NCBI GenBank assembly: GCA_016715985.1
Contig: JADJXD010000001.1
Coordinates: forward strand, 868,001 to 932,000
Length of the DNA: 64,000 nt
Origin: Saprospiraceae bacterium
GTDB taxonomy: Bacteria > Bacteroidota > Bacteroidia > Chitinophagales > Saprospiraceae
Reading direction: 5' to 3'
This document shows positions 8,616 through 15,307 of this stretch, piece after piece. The notes beneath the pieces are model-generated. The model was not told the DNA's origin. It did no database searches and saw only the letters and a program-made list of their open reading frames with translations. A program made the position numbers and the translations under genes. How positions within the stretch are numbered: the first letter of the stretch is position 1; every line of letters begins with the position of its first letter.

Positions 8616-9947
8616 TTATTCGTTTTGCGAAAATTTATTAAAAATGATAATTCCATTTTCATTTTTAGTGGATGCCAGAAAATCTTCTGCACTTCGTTTA
8701 TTATCAAATTTTGTGGCGAAAAGCTCAAAATTTGATTTGTTATTGGTTCTCAATTCAAAAGATATATTGGGAAAAGAACTTTTGTAATTTGTCATTAACC
8801 TTTCCACTTCCATCAATTCACTGTATACCCCGATCCGCACTTCATAGCTGACTGCCACATTATTCAATGAAGATTCTGTTTTAGTAAATTCTACTTTTTG
8901 AATGGAATTTTCCAATATCTCGTCACCATTTTCTTTTAAAGGTAATTCAGCTTCGTTTTCAAAATCCGGTTGTACATCTGTCAGGGAAATTTCTTCATCA
9001 AGGGATTGTGTCTTTTGACTTTTGTTATAGTACCATAATCCCCCAACAATGAGAAAGACCAATACAGCATTCAACAGATAAGTCAATTTGTTTTTACCTG
9101 ATTTCATTCCGGGGACAGCTTTCAACTTCTTAGCGGGTGTTTCCTTTTGATCCTTTAAATTTGAACTGTCACATTTCACCAGAATAACCGTAATATTGTC
9201 AAGTCCACCGCCGTCATTAGCTGATGTTATTAACTGAGTAGCCATCGTCTCTAAATCGACATTATCAGAGAGTATGGAAGATATTTTAATATCCGAAATC
9301 ATACTATTTAAGCCATCTGAACAAAACAAAAGGATGTCATCATCATTGAGCTGTCTGGATAAGAATTCACTTTGCACCTGTGGTTGTCCCAAACTTTTCA
9401 GGATAATATTTTTATTGGGATGTGAAGCCGCATCTCCTTCATCAATGACGCCCTGATCCACCAGGCTTTGTACATAAGAATGGTCTTTGCTGATCAGTCT
9501 GAGTTCGGTCTGTTTATTGTACAGATAACATCTGCTATCACCAATCCAGGCCAGATACAAAAAGCCTTCATAGATTATACCAAGTACTATCGTTGATCCC
9601 ATCCCAAAGAGTTCGCTGTTTTCTGCCACCTTGGCCAGAATCACATTGTTGGCTGATACAATAGCACTTTCCATGACATTTTGAATCGTTTCAGCATTGA
9701 ACTCTTTTAAGTGGTCCGTCAGATATTCTGAAACGGAGACTACTGCTAAATGTGATGCGATATCTCCCCCTACTGCACCACCCATGCCATCAGCTACTAT
9801 ATACGCACTACAAGCTTGATTTCTGTTTTTGAGTGTACCGTTTTCAGAATCAGAAGTACAATTAATTTTAGGCAAAACCATCCAGTCATCTTCCTGATAA
9901 TTACGGGATTTGCCCTTGTCTGATAAAGCATGGTGGTGGACAAACAT
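8616..9947 (-). CDS. PP2C-type Ser/Thr phosphatase with transmembrane helix and SPOR-like tail
   Basis: This is a 443-residue protein. The PPM/PP2C catalytic domain spans residues 1-258 with the metal-binding and core motifs SDKGKSRNYQEDD, VADGMGGAVGG, AWIGDSRCY, LLFCSDGL and GGLDNITVILV. A Lys-rich linker leads to one transmembrane helix (about 292-312, LLNAVLVFLIVGGLWYY). The last 80 residues (YEVRIGVYSELMEVERL ... FELFATKFDNKRSAEDFL) look like a SPOR-type peptidoglycan-binding domain, which would lie in the periplasm. It dephosphorylates Ser/Thr targets of the two kinases in the operon (inference from pairing). A SPOR-like tail on a PP2C is unusual and suggests coupling to the cell wall. 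Confidence 0.9.
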   Translation of the reverse strand: MFVHHHALSDKGKSRNYQEDDWMVLPKINCTSDSENGTLKNRNQACSAYIVADGMGGAVGGDIASHLAVVSVSEYLTDHLKEFNAETIQNVMESAIVSANNVILAKVAENSELFGMGSTIVLGIIYEGFLYLAWIGDSRCYLYNKQTELRLISKDHSYVQSLVDQGVIDEGDAASHPNKNIILKSLGQPQVQSEFLSRQLNDDDILLFCSDGLNSMISDIKISSILSDNVDLETMATQLITSANDGGGLDNITVILVKCDSSNLKDQKETPAKKLKAVPGMKSGKNKLTYLLNAVLVFLIVGGLWYYNKSQKTQSLDEEISLTDVQPDFENEAELPLKENGDEILENSIQKVEFTKTESSLNNVAVSYEVRIGVYSELMEVERLMTNYKSSFPNISFELRTNNKSNFELFATKFDNKRSAEDFLASTKNENGIIIFNKFSQNE

Positions 9948-9956
9948 GATTTAGAT

Positions 9957-10694
9957 TTACTTATTATATATTCGGTTAATAAGGTTCTCGATCACATAAC
10001 TTTGGTTTTCAGAATGTAGCTTATCCGTTCTTTCTGACACGTATCCAAAAAAGTACATAAGAATTATACTCAATGATATAGCCACAAATGTTGTGTCAAA
10101 TGCAACAGAAAGTAAAGAAGTCACTCTTTTGATACCATCCTGACTGACTATTTCATTTGCAGCCGAGAGTGCAGCGCCTATCCCTAAGACCGTTCCCAGT
10201 AGCCCCAGTGATTGAATAGCCCAGGAAAGATATTTTATCAATGTTTGTTCCGCATCGCTGATTCGGATATTGATATCCGTCTGAGCATCTACCACACTGA
10301 GTGCTTCGCTTACAGACTTGTTCGCTCTGAATTTCGTACAGGCTTTTTTGATCATATCTGTCAGTAAAGAAGGAGATGATTTTTCCACATCAATTATTTG
10401 CAATTTAAGATCATTGACATCATCCGCTGATAAAATAAATTGTTCTTTTTCCGGGAGCAGTTGGCTTTTTAGAGCATTGGTTTCTCTTTCAGTAAATTTG
10501 AAAAACTTGACTACTTCCAGGATTCCCCAAAAGAATAAAAAGAAGGTTGCCATTTGAACCAGTCCGTAAGGCCATGCACCGCCTAACGCTTGTAAAATCC
10601 TGTTGCCTGTGGCATTGTATCCTATTGTCACAAAAGCTCCATAAAACAAGGTGATTACCAGGCTTAATAAGATATTTCCAATTCGTGAGTTCAT
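9957..10694 (-). CDS. MotA/TolQ/ExbB-like proton-channel protein
   Basis: I take the start at 10694 (MNSRIGNILLSL). The longer frame to 10769 would overlap the upstream gene and adds a polar tail without homology. The protein is about 245 residues with four hydrophobic helices: NILLSLVITLFYGAFV, LVQMATFFLFFWGILEVV, the diagnostic SLGLLGTVLGIGAAL, and SVAFDTTFVAISLSIILMYFF with a Thr pair in the fourth helix as in ExbB/TolQ. A cytoplasmic loop of about 90 residues separates helices 2 and 3. It lies directly behind the MotB/ExbD-like gene, so the two probably form a stator-like channel that converts an ion gradient into motion or conformational change. It is not next to flagellar, Tol-Pal or TonB genes. 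Confidence 0.85.
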   Translation of the reverse strand: MNSRIGNILLSLVITLFYGAFVTIGYNATGNRILQALGGAWPYGLVQMATFFLFFWGILEVVKFFKFTERETNALKSQLLPEKEQFILSADDVNDLKLQIIDVEKSSPSLLTDMIKKACTKFRANKSVSEALSVVDAQTDINIRISDAEQTLIKYLSWAIQSLGLLGTVLGIGAALSAANEIVSQDGIKRVTSLLSVAFDTTFVAISLSIILMYFFGYVSERTDKLHSENQSYVIENLINRIYNK

Positions 10695-10740
10695 AAATTT
10701 AAAATTTGTTTGGTTAATGAAAAAATAATGTTTTAATATT

Positions 10741-11760
10741 TTATTTTGCTTTCCAGCTAAAATCGTCATTTGTAATAATCAGAGTACCCAAATGTGTATT
10801 GGATTCATCGCCTGAATAGGGAGCCTTTGATATGCCCATCTTTTTACTATCCAGATTCAATCTCCTTACTTTTTTGGTTTCCGGATGGGTAAGTGCTATG
10901 TAACCTGATATTTCGACCATACCATCGGGCGAAGTACTCTTGGTAGGTTGGGCATAAATTTCGTATTCACCCGGAACCAGTTCGTTATCCTGTGTGATAG
11001 CTTCAGATGTTTTATTACTCAATTTTTGAATGTCTTTATTCCATCTCCCGAACGGGGCTCTTTGTCTTTTAGTTTGATAAAAACACCATGAATTAGTTCC
11101 TTTTTGTCTCATATATAACCGAACTTTGTCTTTCGGATTAGCCCACTCCAATACGACTGCCAGAGGGAAACTAATATTGACTACTGCATCAGGTGCCTGA
11201 TCAGTTACTATCTGTTTGACGGGCTCTTCAACTTTTGGCGTTTCGATAGGAGCTGCCGGCTGGGGCTTTTCAGTTAATTTAACTTCAAGTTTTTGTCTTA
11301 ATTCGTCCAATGATTTATTTTCCCTTTTAAGCTCTAACAGCTTGTTTTGCAGTGTGGCAAACTCTTTCGGGTCAATGGCTTTCTTACGAAATTCCATTAA
11401 TTCCTGTTTGTTGGCTTCATATTCTTTTGCCAAACTTTCGTATTGATCTTTTTGTCTCACATAAGCACTTTGAATACGCTGAATTTCATTCTGAAGCTGG
11501 CCGATACTTTGCTGTAAAGAAGCTGATTTATCCACCAATGCCTGATAATCTTCTTTAGGTACGATCGACTCCAATGACTGAATGATACTATCCAGACTCA
11601 TTTTTTCCTGTAATACCTGTTCGTAGCTTTCGATTTTTTCCAAATCTGAAAAACTCACTTTGGGTACGATTACAAAAAGCAGCATTATGGCTCCCAACGC
11701 CCCGGCTAAAAGATCTATAAAAGATACGTTAGCTATGTCTATTTCTTTTGACTTGCGCAT
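10741..11760 (-). CDS. MotB/ExbD-like inner-membrane protein with coiled coil and novel C-terminal domain
   Basis: This is a 339-residue protein. The N-terminus has the MotB/ExbD topology: a short cytoplasmic tail, then one transmembrane helix IANVSFIDLLAGALGAIMLLFVIVP split by Asp16, which corresponds to the proton-binding Asp of MotB/ExbD. Next comes a long coiled coil (about residues 38-165), a Pro/Glu-rich hinge (PQPAAPIETPKVEEP) and a C-terminal beta-rich domain of about 140 residues (INISFPLAVVLEW ... KDKVRLYMRQKGTNSWCFYQ). I see no OmpA-type peptidoglycan-binding motif, which sets it apart from MotB and ZorB. One base separates it from the upstream FHA tail. It is the partner of the MotA-like gene that follows. 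Confidence 0.82.
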   Translation of the reverse strand: MRKSKEIDIANVSFIDLLAGALGAIMLLFVIVPKVSFSDLEKIESYEQVLQEKMSLDSIIQSLESIVPKEDYQALVDKSASLQQSIGQLQNEIQRIQSAYVRQKDQYESLAKEYEANKQELMEFRKKAIDPKEFATLQNKLLELKRENKSLDELRQKLEVKLTEKPQPAAPIETPKVEEPVKQIVTDQAPDAVVNISFPLAVVLEWANPKDKVRLYMRQKGTNSWCFYQTKRQRAPFGRWNKDIQKLSNKTSEAITQDNELVPGEYEIYAQPTKSTSPDGMVEISGYIALTHPETKKVRRLNLDSKKMGISKAPYSGDESNTHLGTLIITNDDFSWKAK

Positions 11761-11761
11761 A

Positions 11762-11962
11762 TTAATTATTCATTTGTGTTAAAGAATCTGATAAATATTT
11801 TAAAGTTGTGTTTCCGATAATAATGACATCATTGTCTTTCAGCATTGTATTACCATCCCGCATTAGTCTTTTGCCATTTACATAAGTCCCGTTTTTGGGG
11901 TAATGCCAGGATATTGCTATCATTGCACCATTGGCCATCCCGGATGTAATATCTGGCATCAT
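11762..11962 (-). pseudogene. C-terminal half of the FHA domain of the upstream kinase, out of frame
   Basis: In the frame one base ahead of the kinase reading, the sequence reads SWHYPKNGTYVNGKRLM followed by LKDNDVIIIGNTTLKYL. These are the last strands of an FHA domain (the NGTyVNGkrl block, then L.dgD.I.iG). The kinase frame carries the first half of the same domain (GRDTYTHINDIAIV ... SRKQATI ... YYIRDGQW). The two halves join naturally between about 11905 and 11935. I read this as one gene broken by a single-base gain or two-base loss, or a sequencing error, not a separate gene. Confidence 0.75.
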
Positions 11963-13025
11963 ATTTTTCGATGGTAGCCTGCTTTCTTGAAATATAACTG
12001 CTTAGCGTTTCCACAATAGCAATGTCGTTGATGTGTGTATAGGTGTCCCTACCAATCAGGTATTGATTTTTATTGATTAAATGATACACTTTGCCATACT
12101 CCTCCCCTTGCATCACCTGAACAGATGCCTTTCCTGGTGAACCTGAACGCAGACCATCAATTGAGTGCATACCAATGGCATTCATGACTTCTTCTATATT
12201 CTTATATCTGCTTTCTCTATCCGGTTGGAGACAGTTGTATATTAAATATTTCCAATCATTAGGGACATCATCCGGTAGTGATTCAAATCTGCCAACTGAA
12301 GCCCTATCTAAATATGGCTGGATATCAGAAATATCATTCCATGGTCCAAAAGGTAACTTCCCTGTGTACATTTCAAAAAGAATAACGCCTAAGGAAAAAA
12401 TATCACATGCCGGAAGTATGGTATCCTGTTGTTTTTTGGGGTTTAATTGTTCAGGTGCCATGTATGCATAACTGCCAAATATCTGGCTGGGCTTGTTGTC
12501 TGAATTGACTTGTGTCAATGAATGATTCAAATGGCCACATATCCCAAAATCTGACAATCTCGGATTCATTTCCCTATCAAATAATATATTTTCCGGTTTT
12601 AAATCCCTGTGAATTTTTCCGTTTTGATGCAAAACATGAAGACCGGATATCATGTCCATTCCTAGCTTTGCGACTTCACCCGTTTGTATTCCGGCATGGA
12701 TTTTTCTTTCCAGATTTGAATTTGGGCAATAATCCATTGTGAAAAAAGGCAAATCATTTGCATAGTCCATTTCATAGGTATTTACTAAATATGGACTATT
12801 TATTCTCCCGGTTTGAAATTCCAATTCAAATCGCTTTTTGATGTTGTTTTGATGAATGGCCGGAATATCCCATAATTTCAATAATTTGAGTGCGTATTCC
12901 TGATTCGTTCTGTTATCCTTTACAAAAAAAACTCTTCCAAAACTTCCTTCACCCAAAGTTGAGATATAAGAATATTTTTCAAAATGTGGAATTGGTGACT
13001 GAGTATCGGATAGTAAACTTGTCAT
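11850..13025 (-). CDS. Ser/Thr protein kinase with C-terminal FHA domain (frameshifted)
   Basis: The kinase domain has all core motifs: GEGSFGRVF, YALKLLK (ATP-binding Lys), HRDLKPEN, SDFGICGHL and a YMAPEQL motif. After a short linker comes the first half of an FHA domain (YLIGRDTYTHINDIAI, SYISRKQATIEKYDARYYIRDGQW). The frame then runs into an unrelated tail (CNDSNILALPQKRDL...), and the rest of the FHA domain lies in the next frame at 11762-11962. The start at 13025 (MTSLLSD) avoids overlap with the upstream gene; an ATG at 13070 would add 15 residues and overlap by 31 bases. No transmembrane helix is seen, so it is cytoplasmic. FHA domains bind phosphothreonine, so this protein could dock on phosphorylated partners. 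Confidence 0.88.
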   Translation of the reverse strand: MTSLLSDTQSPIPHFEKYSYISTLGEGSFGRVFFVKDNRTNQEYALKLLKLWDIPAIHQNNIKKRFELEFQTGRINSPYLVNTYEMDYANDLPFFTMDYCPNSNLERKIHAGIQTGEVAKLGMDMISGLHVLHQNGKIHRDLKPENILFDREMNPRLSDFGICGHLNHSLTQVNSDNKPSQIFGSYAYMAPEQLNPKKQQDTILPACDIFSLGVILFEMYTGKLPFGPWNDISDIQPYLDRASVGRFESLPDDVPNDWKYLIYNCLQPDRESRYKNIEEVMNAIGMHSIDGLRSGSPGKASVQVMQGEEYGKVYHLINKNQYLIGRDTYTHINDIAIVETLSSYISRKQATIEKYDARYYIRDGQWCNDSNILALPQKRDLCKWQKTNAGW

Positions 13026-13039
13026 GGCATCAAGTGAAT

Positions 13040-13867
13040 TTATTTGGAATCTGTTCTGAATTGAAAACACTTGTTGCCAAAAAGCAAAATCGCTCCATCC
13101 TTCAATTCAAAATCACCATCTACCCTGACGAATGTGGTTTGAAGTTTACTTTTGTTGGACAAAATCCATTTGCCGTCCTTTTTGTAAATGACTGCCTGAA
13201 CGGAAGAAGTGATGGTGTCATTTTCAGGATCGAGATTAATTCTTGTGAGCTCAACTTTCTGTCCTTCATAATCCTTTTTGTCTTTTGAAACGGCACCTGT
13301 TTTTCCTAAAGGGAAAAGTTGAAATTTTGGACTACTTTGTTCCTTTTCTAAAAGCCATGGATTTACTGTAGCCTTCATATTTGGTTTTGCTTTCAGATTT
13401 GAATCTTCTGTAATCTTGTCAGGTGTTGATGCTGCACTTTGAGTACTTTCCAATGAATTGTTACATTTAACACAGGATTTTGCAACTGCCATATTCGGGT
13501 AAGAACATCGGTTACAAACCTTGAGTCCGAGGTTTTGTGTACTGATATCAACGGTATTGTGAGATACAGCAGAGACATTTTTTTGAACGATCTGGGCCGA
13601 TTCGGGTTTTGGTTGGTTAACTGGATTAAAGTTTGTGTCTATAACCATTGAACCTACCAGAGGTGCATTACAAGAATTACATCTTAAGCTATCGCTTTTA
13701 TTTACATGGTTACAGTTTTTACATACTACGTATGATTTGTCTTCCTTTTTGACCTGAAAGTTGATCACCATACTTCCGACCATGGGTGCATGACATATTT
13801 TGCATTTAAGTGCCTGCATGTCATTTTTGGCTCTGCAATTGTTACATATTTTATATTCTTCGTTCAT
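13040..13867 (-). CDS. Triple zinc-ribbon protein with C-terminal FHA-like domain
   Basis: This is a 275-residue protein. Three zinc ribbons of the form CxxC-x11-13-CxxC are visible: CNNC/CKIC (residues 8-25), CKNC/CNSC (about 49-66) and CNRC/CVKC (about 116-133). The first two end in the same APxVGSMVI string. A low-complexity linker leads to a beta-rich C-terminus (QAVIYKKDGKWILSNKS ... FVRVDGDFELKDGAILLFG) that fits a degenerate FHA domain; the LKDGAILLFG part is typical, but no SRxHA is seen. It is the first gene of the kinase operon. A likely role is an adaptor that is phosphorylated or binds phosphoproteins in the complex (inference). No transmembrane helix. Confidence 0.82.
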   Translation of the reverse strand: MNEEYKICNNCRAKNDMQALKCKICHAPMVGSMVINFQVKKEDKSYVVCKNCNHVNKSDSLRCNSCNAPLVGSMVIDTNFNPVNQPKPESAQIVQKNVSAVSHNTVDISTQNLGLKVCNRCSYPNMAVAKSCVKCNNSLESTQSAASTPDKITEDSNLKAKPNMKATVNPWLLEKEQSSPKFQLFPLGKTGAVSKDKKDYEGQKVELTRINLDPENDTITSSVQAVIYKKDGKWILSNKSKLQTTFVRVDGDFELKDGAILLFGNKCFQFRTDSK

Positions 13868-13917
13868 TGTTTTGAATTGCTGATTTTAAATAATGATTTT
13901 CGATTGTTTGATTATTA

Positions 13918-13943
13918 ATAAGTTGGATTTGAAAATAGTACCC
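13918..13943 (-). promoter_or_regulatory. Shared GGGTACT motif, copy C, upstream of the kinase operon
   Basis: On the minus strand it reads TTGGGTACTATTTTCAA about 50-76 bases before the first operon gene. The motif at 18841-18866 reads TTGGGTACTTTTCAA. Both are also preceded by AAATAAATAATTC, at different distances. The TATCCCC half seen in copies A and B is not well kept here. This is the probable promoter or operator region of the operon (inference). Confidence 0.4.
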
Positions 13944-14073
13944 AAAAAATATTTATTATTTTAGAATTATTTATTTTCGGACAAAGCACTTTTCAAGCTA
14001 TTGAAGAAATTCTATTAAGCTGCCTTTCTACACCTCCAAATCCCTAAATGGGAGTTCAGCCATCTAAATCAGC

Positions 14074-14320
14074 TAAAATTGAGTCCACTTCGATAACACA
14101 ATATGAATGATAATCAAACGTTTTTTACCCTGGCCTTTAAGGGAAACGTTTGATTATCAATGTAGTATAAATCAGAATTTTTCTTTTATCTATACCTAAA
14201 GTAAATTAGTCAAAATTCTATGATTTTAAAAGTTACATTTTCAATGGTTAAAATCTAAAATTTCGAAATTCAATTTCTTTTTACTATAAACTAAGGGCTT
14301 TTCGGTGAGGGCTCAAATTT
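14074..14320. repeat. Palindrome-bearing TIR-flanked element, copy 1 (MITE-like)
   Basis: This fills most of the gap between the kinase operon and the PorT-like gene. The left end, TTGAGTCCACTTCGATAACAC, matches the reverse complement of the right end of copy 2 (41101-41250). The right end, GGGCTTTTCGGTGAGGGCTC, matches the left end of copy 2. Inside is a long hairpin, GATAATCAAACGTTT (14109-14123)/AAACGTTTGATTATC (14144-14158), with an inner CCCT/AGGG stem. Copy 1 carries about 100 extra bases between hairpin and right end. No coding capacity. I see nothing else in 13868-14073 apart from the promoter motif. Confidence 0.65.
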
Positions 14321-14374
14321 GAGAAGCCAATAAAGTCTGTGCTGTTACTAAAATTATGTGATAATCCTTTACAT

Positions 14375-15253
14375 TTACTCCAATGTAAACATATACATCA
14401 CTGAAAGCTGAAAGGCTAAACTTTTGAGTTTATTGAACTCTTCGTCTTTGAATAAATTGGATGCACCCAATAAGAACCTACCATCAAAATACATTCTTCC
14501 GGATCCCAATTCTTTATACATTCCACCTCCTACGGCAATGCCTACATCAACCTTGCTCATATCAAAAATTGCACTTCTTTCTTCAAAAGGATTGGTTTCC
14601 AATTTTAACAAATCAGATTTGTCATAAGAGCTTAAGACTGCGTTGTAATTATTAGTTTTTCTTCCGTCAGCCCGGATGAGTGTTCCTGAACCGTTTTCCT
14701 TACTTTTTTTATCATCCGTAAAAGTTTTAGACATACCTGCACTTATCCCAATACCAAAATATGGTCCTGCCTGAATAAAATACCCCTTGTCGCCACCCAT
14801 AAATTCATATTTTAACATAATGTGATTTTCGATATAGCCGACTCTCAAAGTATAGTTATCATAAAGATTGGGTAATGAAAACCTTTCATTCGATTCTCCG
14901 ACTCCATTGTTATTGGATGTAATATCAATATCTGTGAGGTAATCTGAATAAAATGTGCCGCCGGCAATAGCCTGTCGTGACAAATCCGAATTAAAATGTC
15001 CTGATCTTCGGGTATATTGCACATCCGCCTGAACAGACAATCCGTAGATGATCGGGTACTCCAGGGAAACACCACCCAACAAATTAAAAATGGTAGGGCT
15101 GGTTTTGTAATTTATATCTTCTGCAACAGTATAAGTAGATGGAGAAAGTCCCAATTTTATACCGTAATATAATTGGCCATACAGGATGGAACTCATTGAG
15201 CTTAAGGCTACCACTAATAAAAGTGATTTATTTTTGATGTATGAAGTCAGCAT
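14375..15253 (-). CDS. PorT-like outer-membrane beta-barrel protein
   Basis: This is a 292-residue protein. The signal peptide (about residues 1-26, cleaved near ILYGQ) is followed by strands typical of the PorT/OMP_b-brl family: LYYGIKLGLSPSTYT, LLGGVSLEYPIIYGLSVQADVQYTRRSG, YIENHIMLKYEF, GYFIQAGPYFGIGIS, VDVGIAVGGGMYKEL, YFDGRFLLGASN and the closing strand LSVMYMFTLE. It follows the big T9SS protein by 54 bases on the same strand, so the two are probably co-transcribed. The specific role is unknown. PorT itself is a T9SS component, but this gene's resemblance is to the general fold only. Confidence 0.75.
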   Translation of the reverse strand: MLTSYIKNKSLLLVVALSSMSSILYGQLYYGIKLGLSPSTYTVAEDINYKTSPTIFNLLGGVSLEYPIIYGLSVQADVQYTRRSGHFNSDLSRQAIAGGTFYSDYLTDIDITSNNNGVGESNERFSLPNLYDNYTLRVGYIENHIMLKYEFMGGDKGYFIQAGPYFGIGISAGMSKTFTDDKKSKENGSGTLIRADGRKTNNYNAVLSSYDKSDLLKLETNPFEERSAIFDMSKVDVGIAVGGGMYKELGSGRMYFDGRFLLGASNLFKDEEFNKLKSLAFQLSVMYMFTLE

Positions 15254-15307
15254 GATTGATTATTTTAAAAGTTTATAATTTTGTTGCTTTATTTGCTTCG
15301 ACAATTA

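Noticed and set aside
10695..10769. Longer N-terminus of the MotA-like protein
   Set aside because: The extra 25 residues are not conserved in type and would overlap the upstream gene. MNSRIGNILLSL fits the first membrane helix.
9957..11760. Zorya-type defence system (ZorA/ZorB) for the MotA/MotB-like pair
   Set aside because: No ZorC, ZorD or ZorE gene is present, the MotB-like protein lacks the OmpA domain of ZorB, and the MotA-like protein lacks the long ZorA tail. The neighbours are kinases and a phosphatase.
12890..13288. 132-codon open frame opposite the kinase/zinc-ribbon junction
   Set aside because: It spans two real, overlapping minus-strand genes and shows no protein-like features of its own.
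6759..13867. Type VI secretion threonine-phosphorylation module (PpkA/PppA/Fha)
   Set aside because: Kinase, phosphatase and FHA genes match the pattern, but no Tss structural gene (sheath, baseplate, TssJLM) is in the window and the MotAB-like pair is foreign to it.
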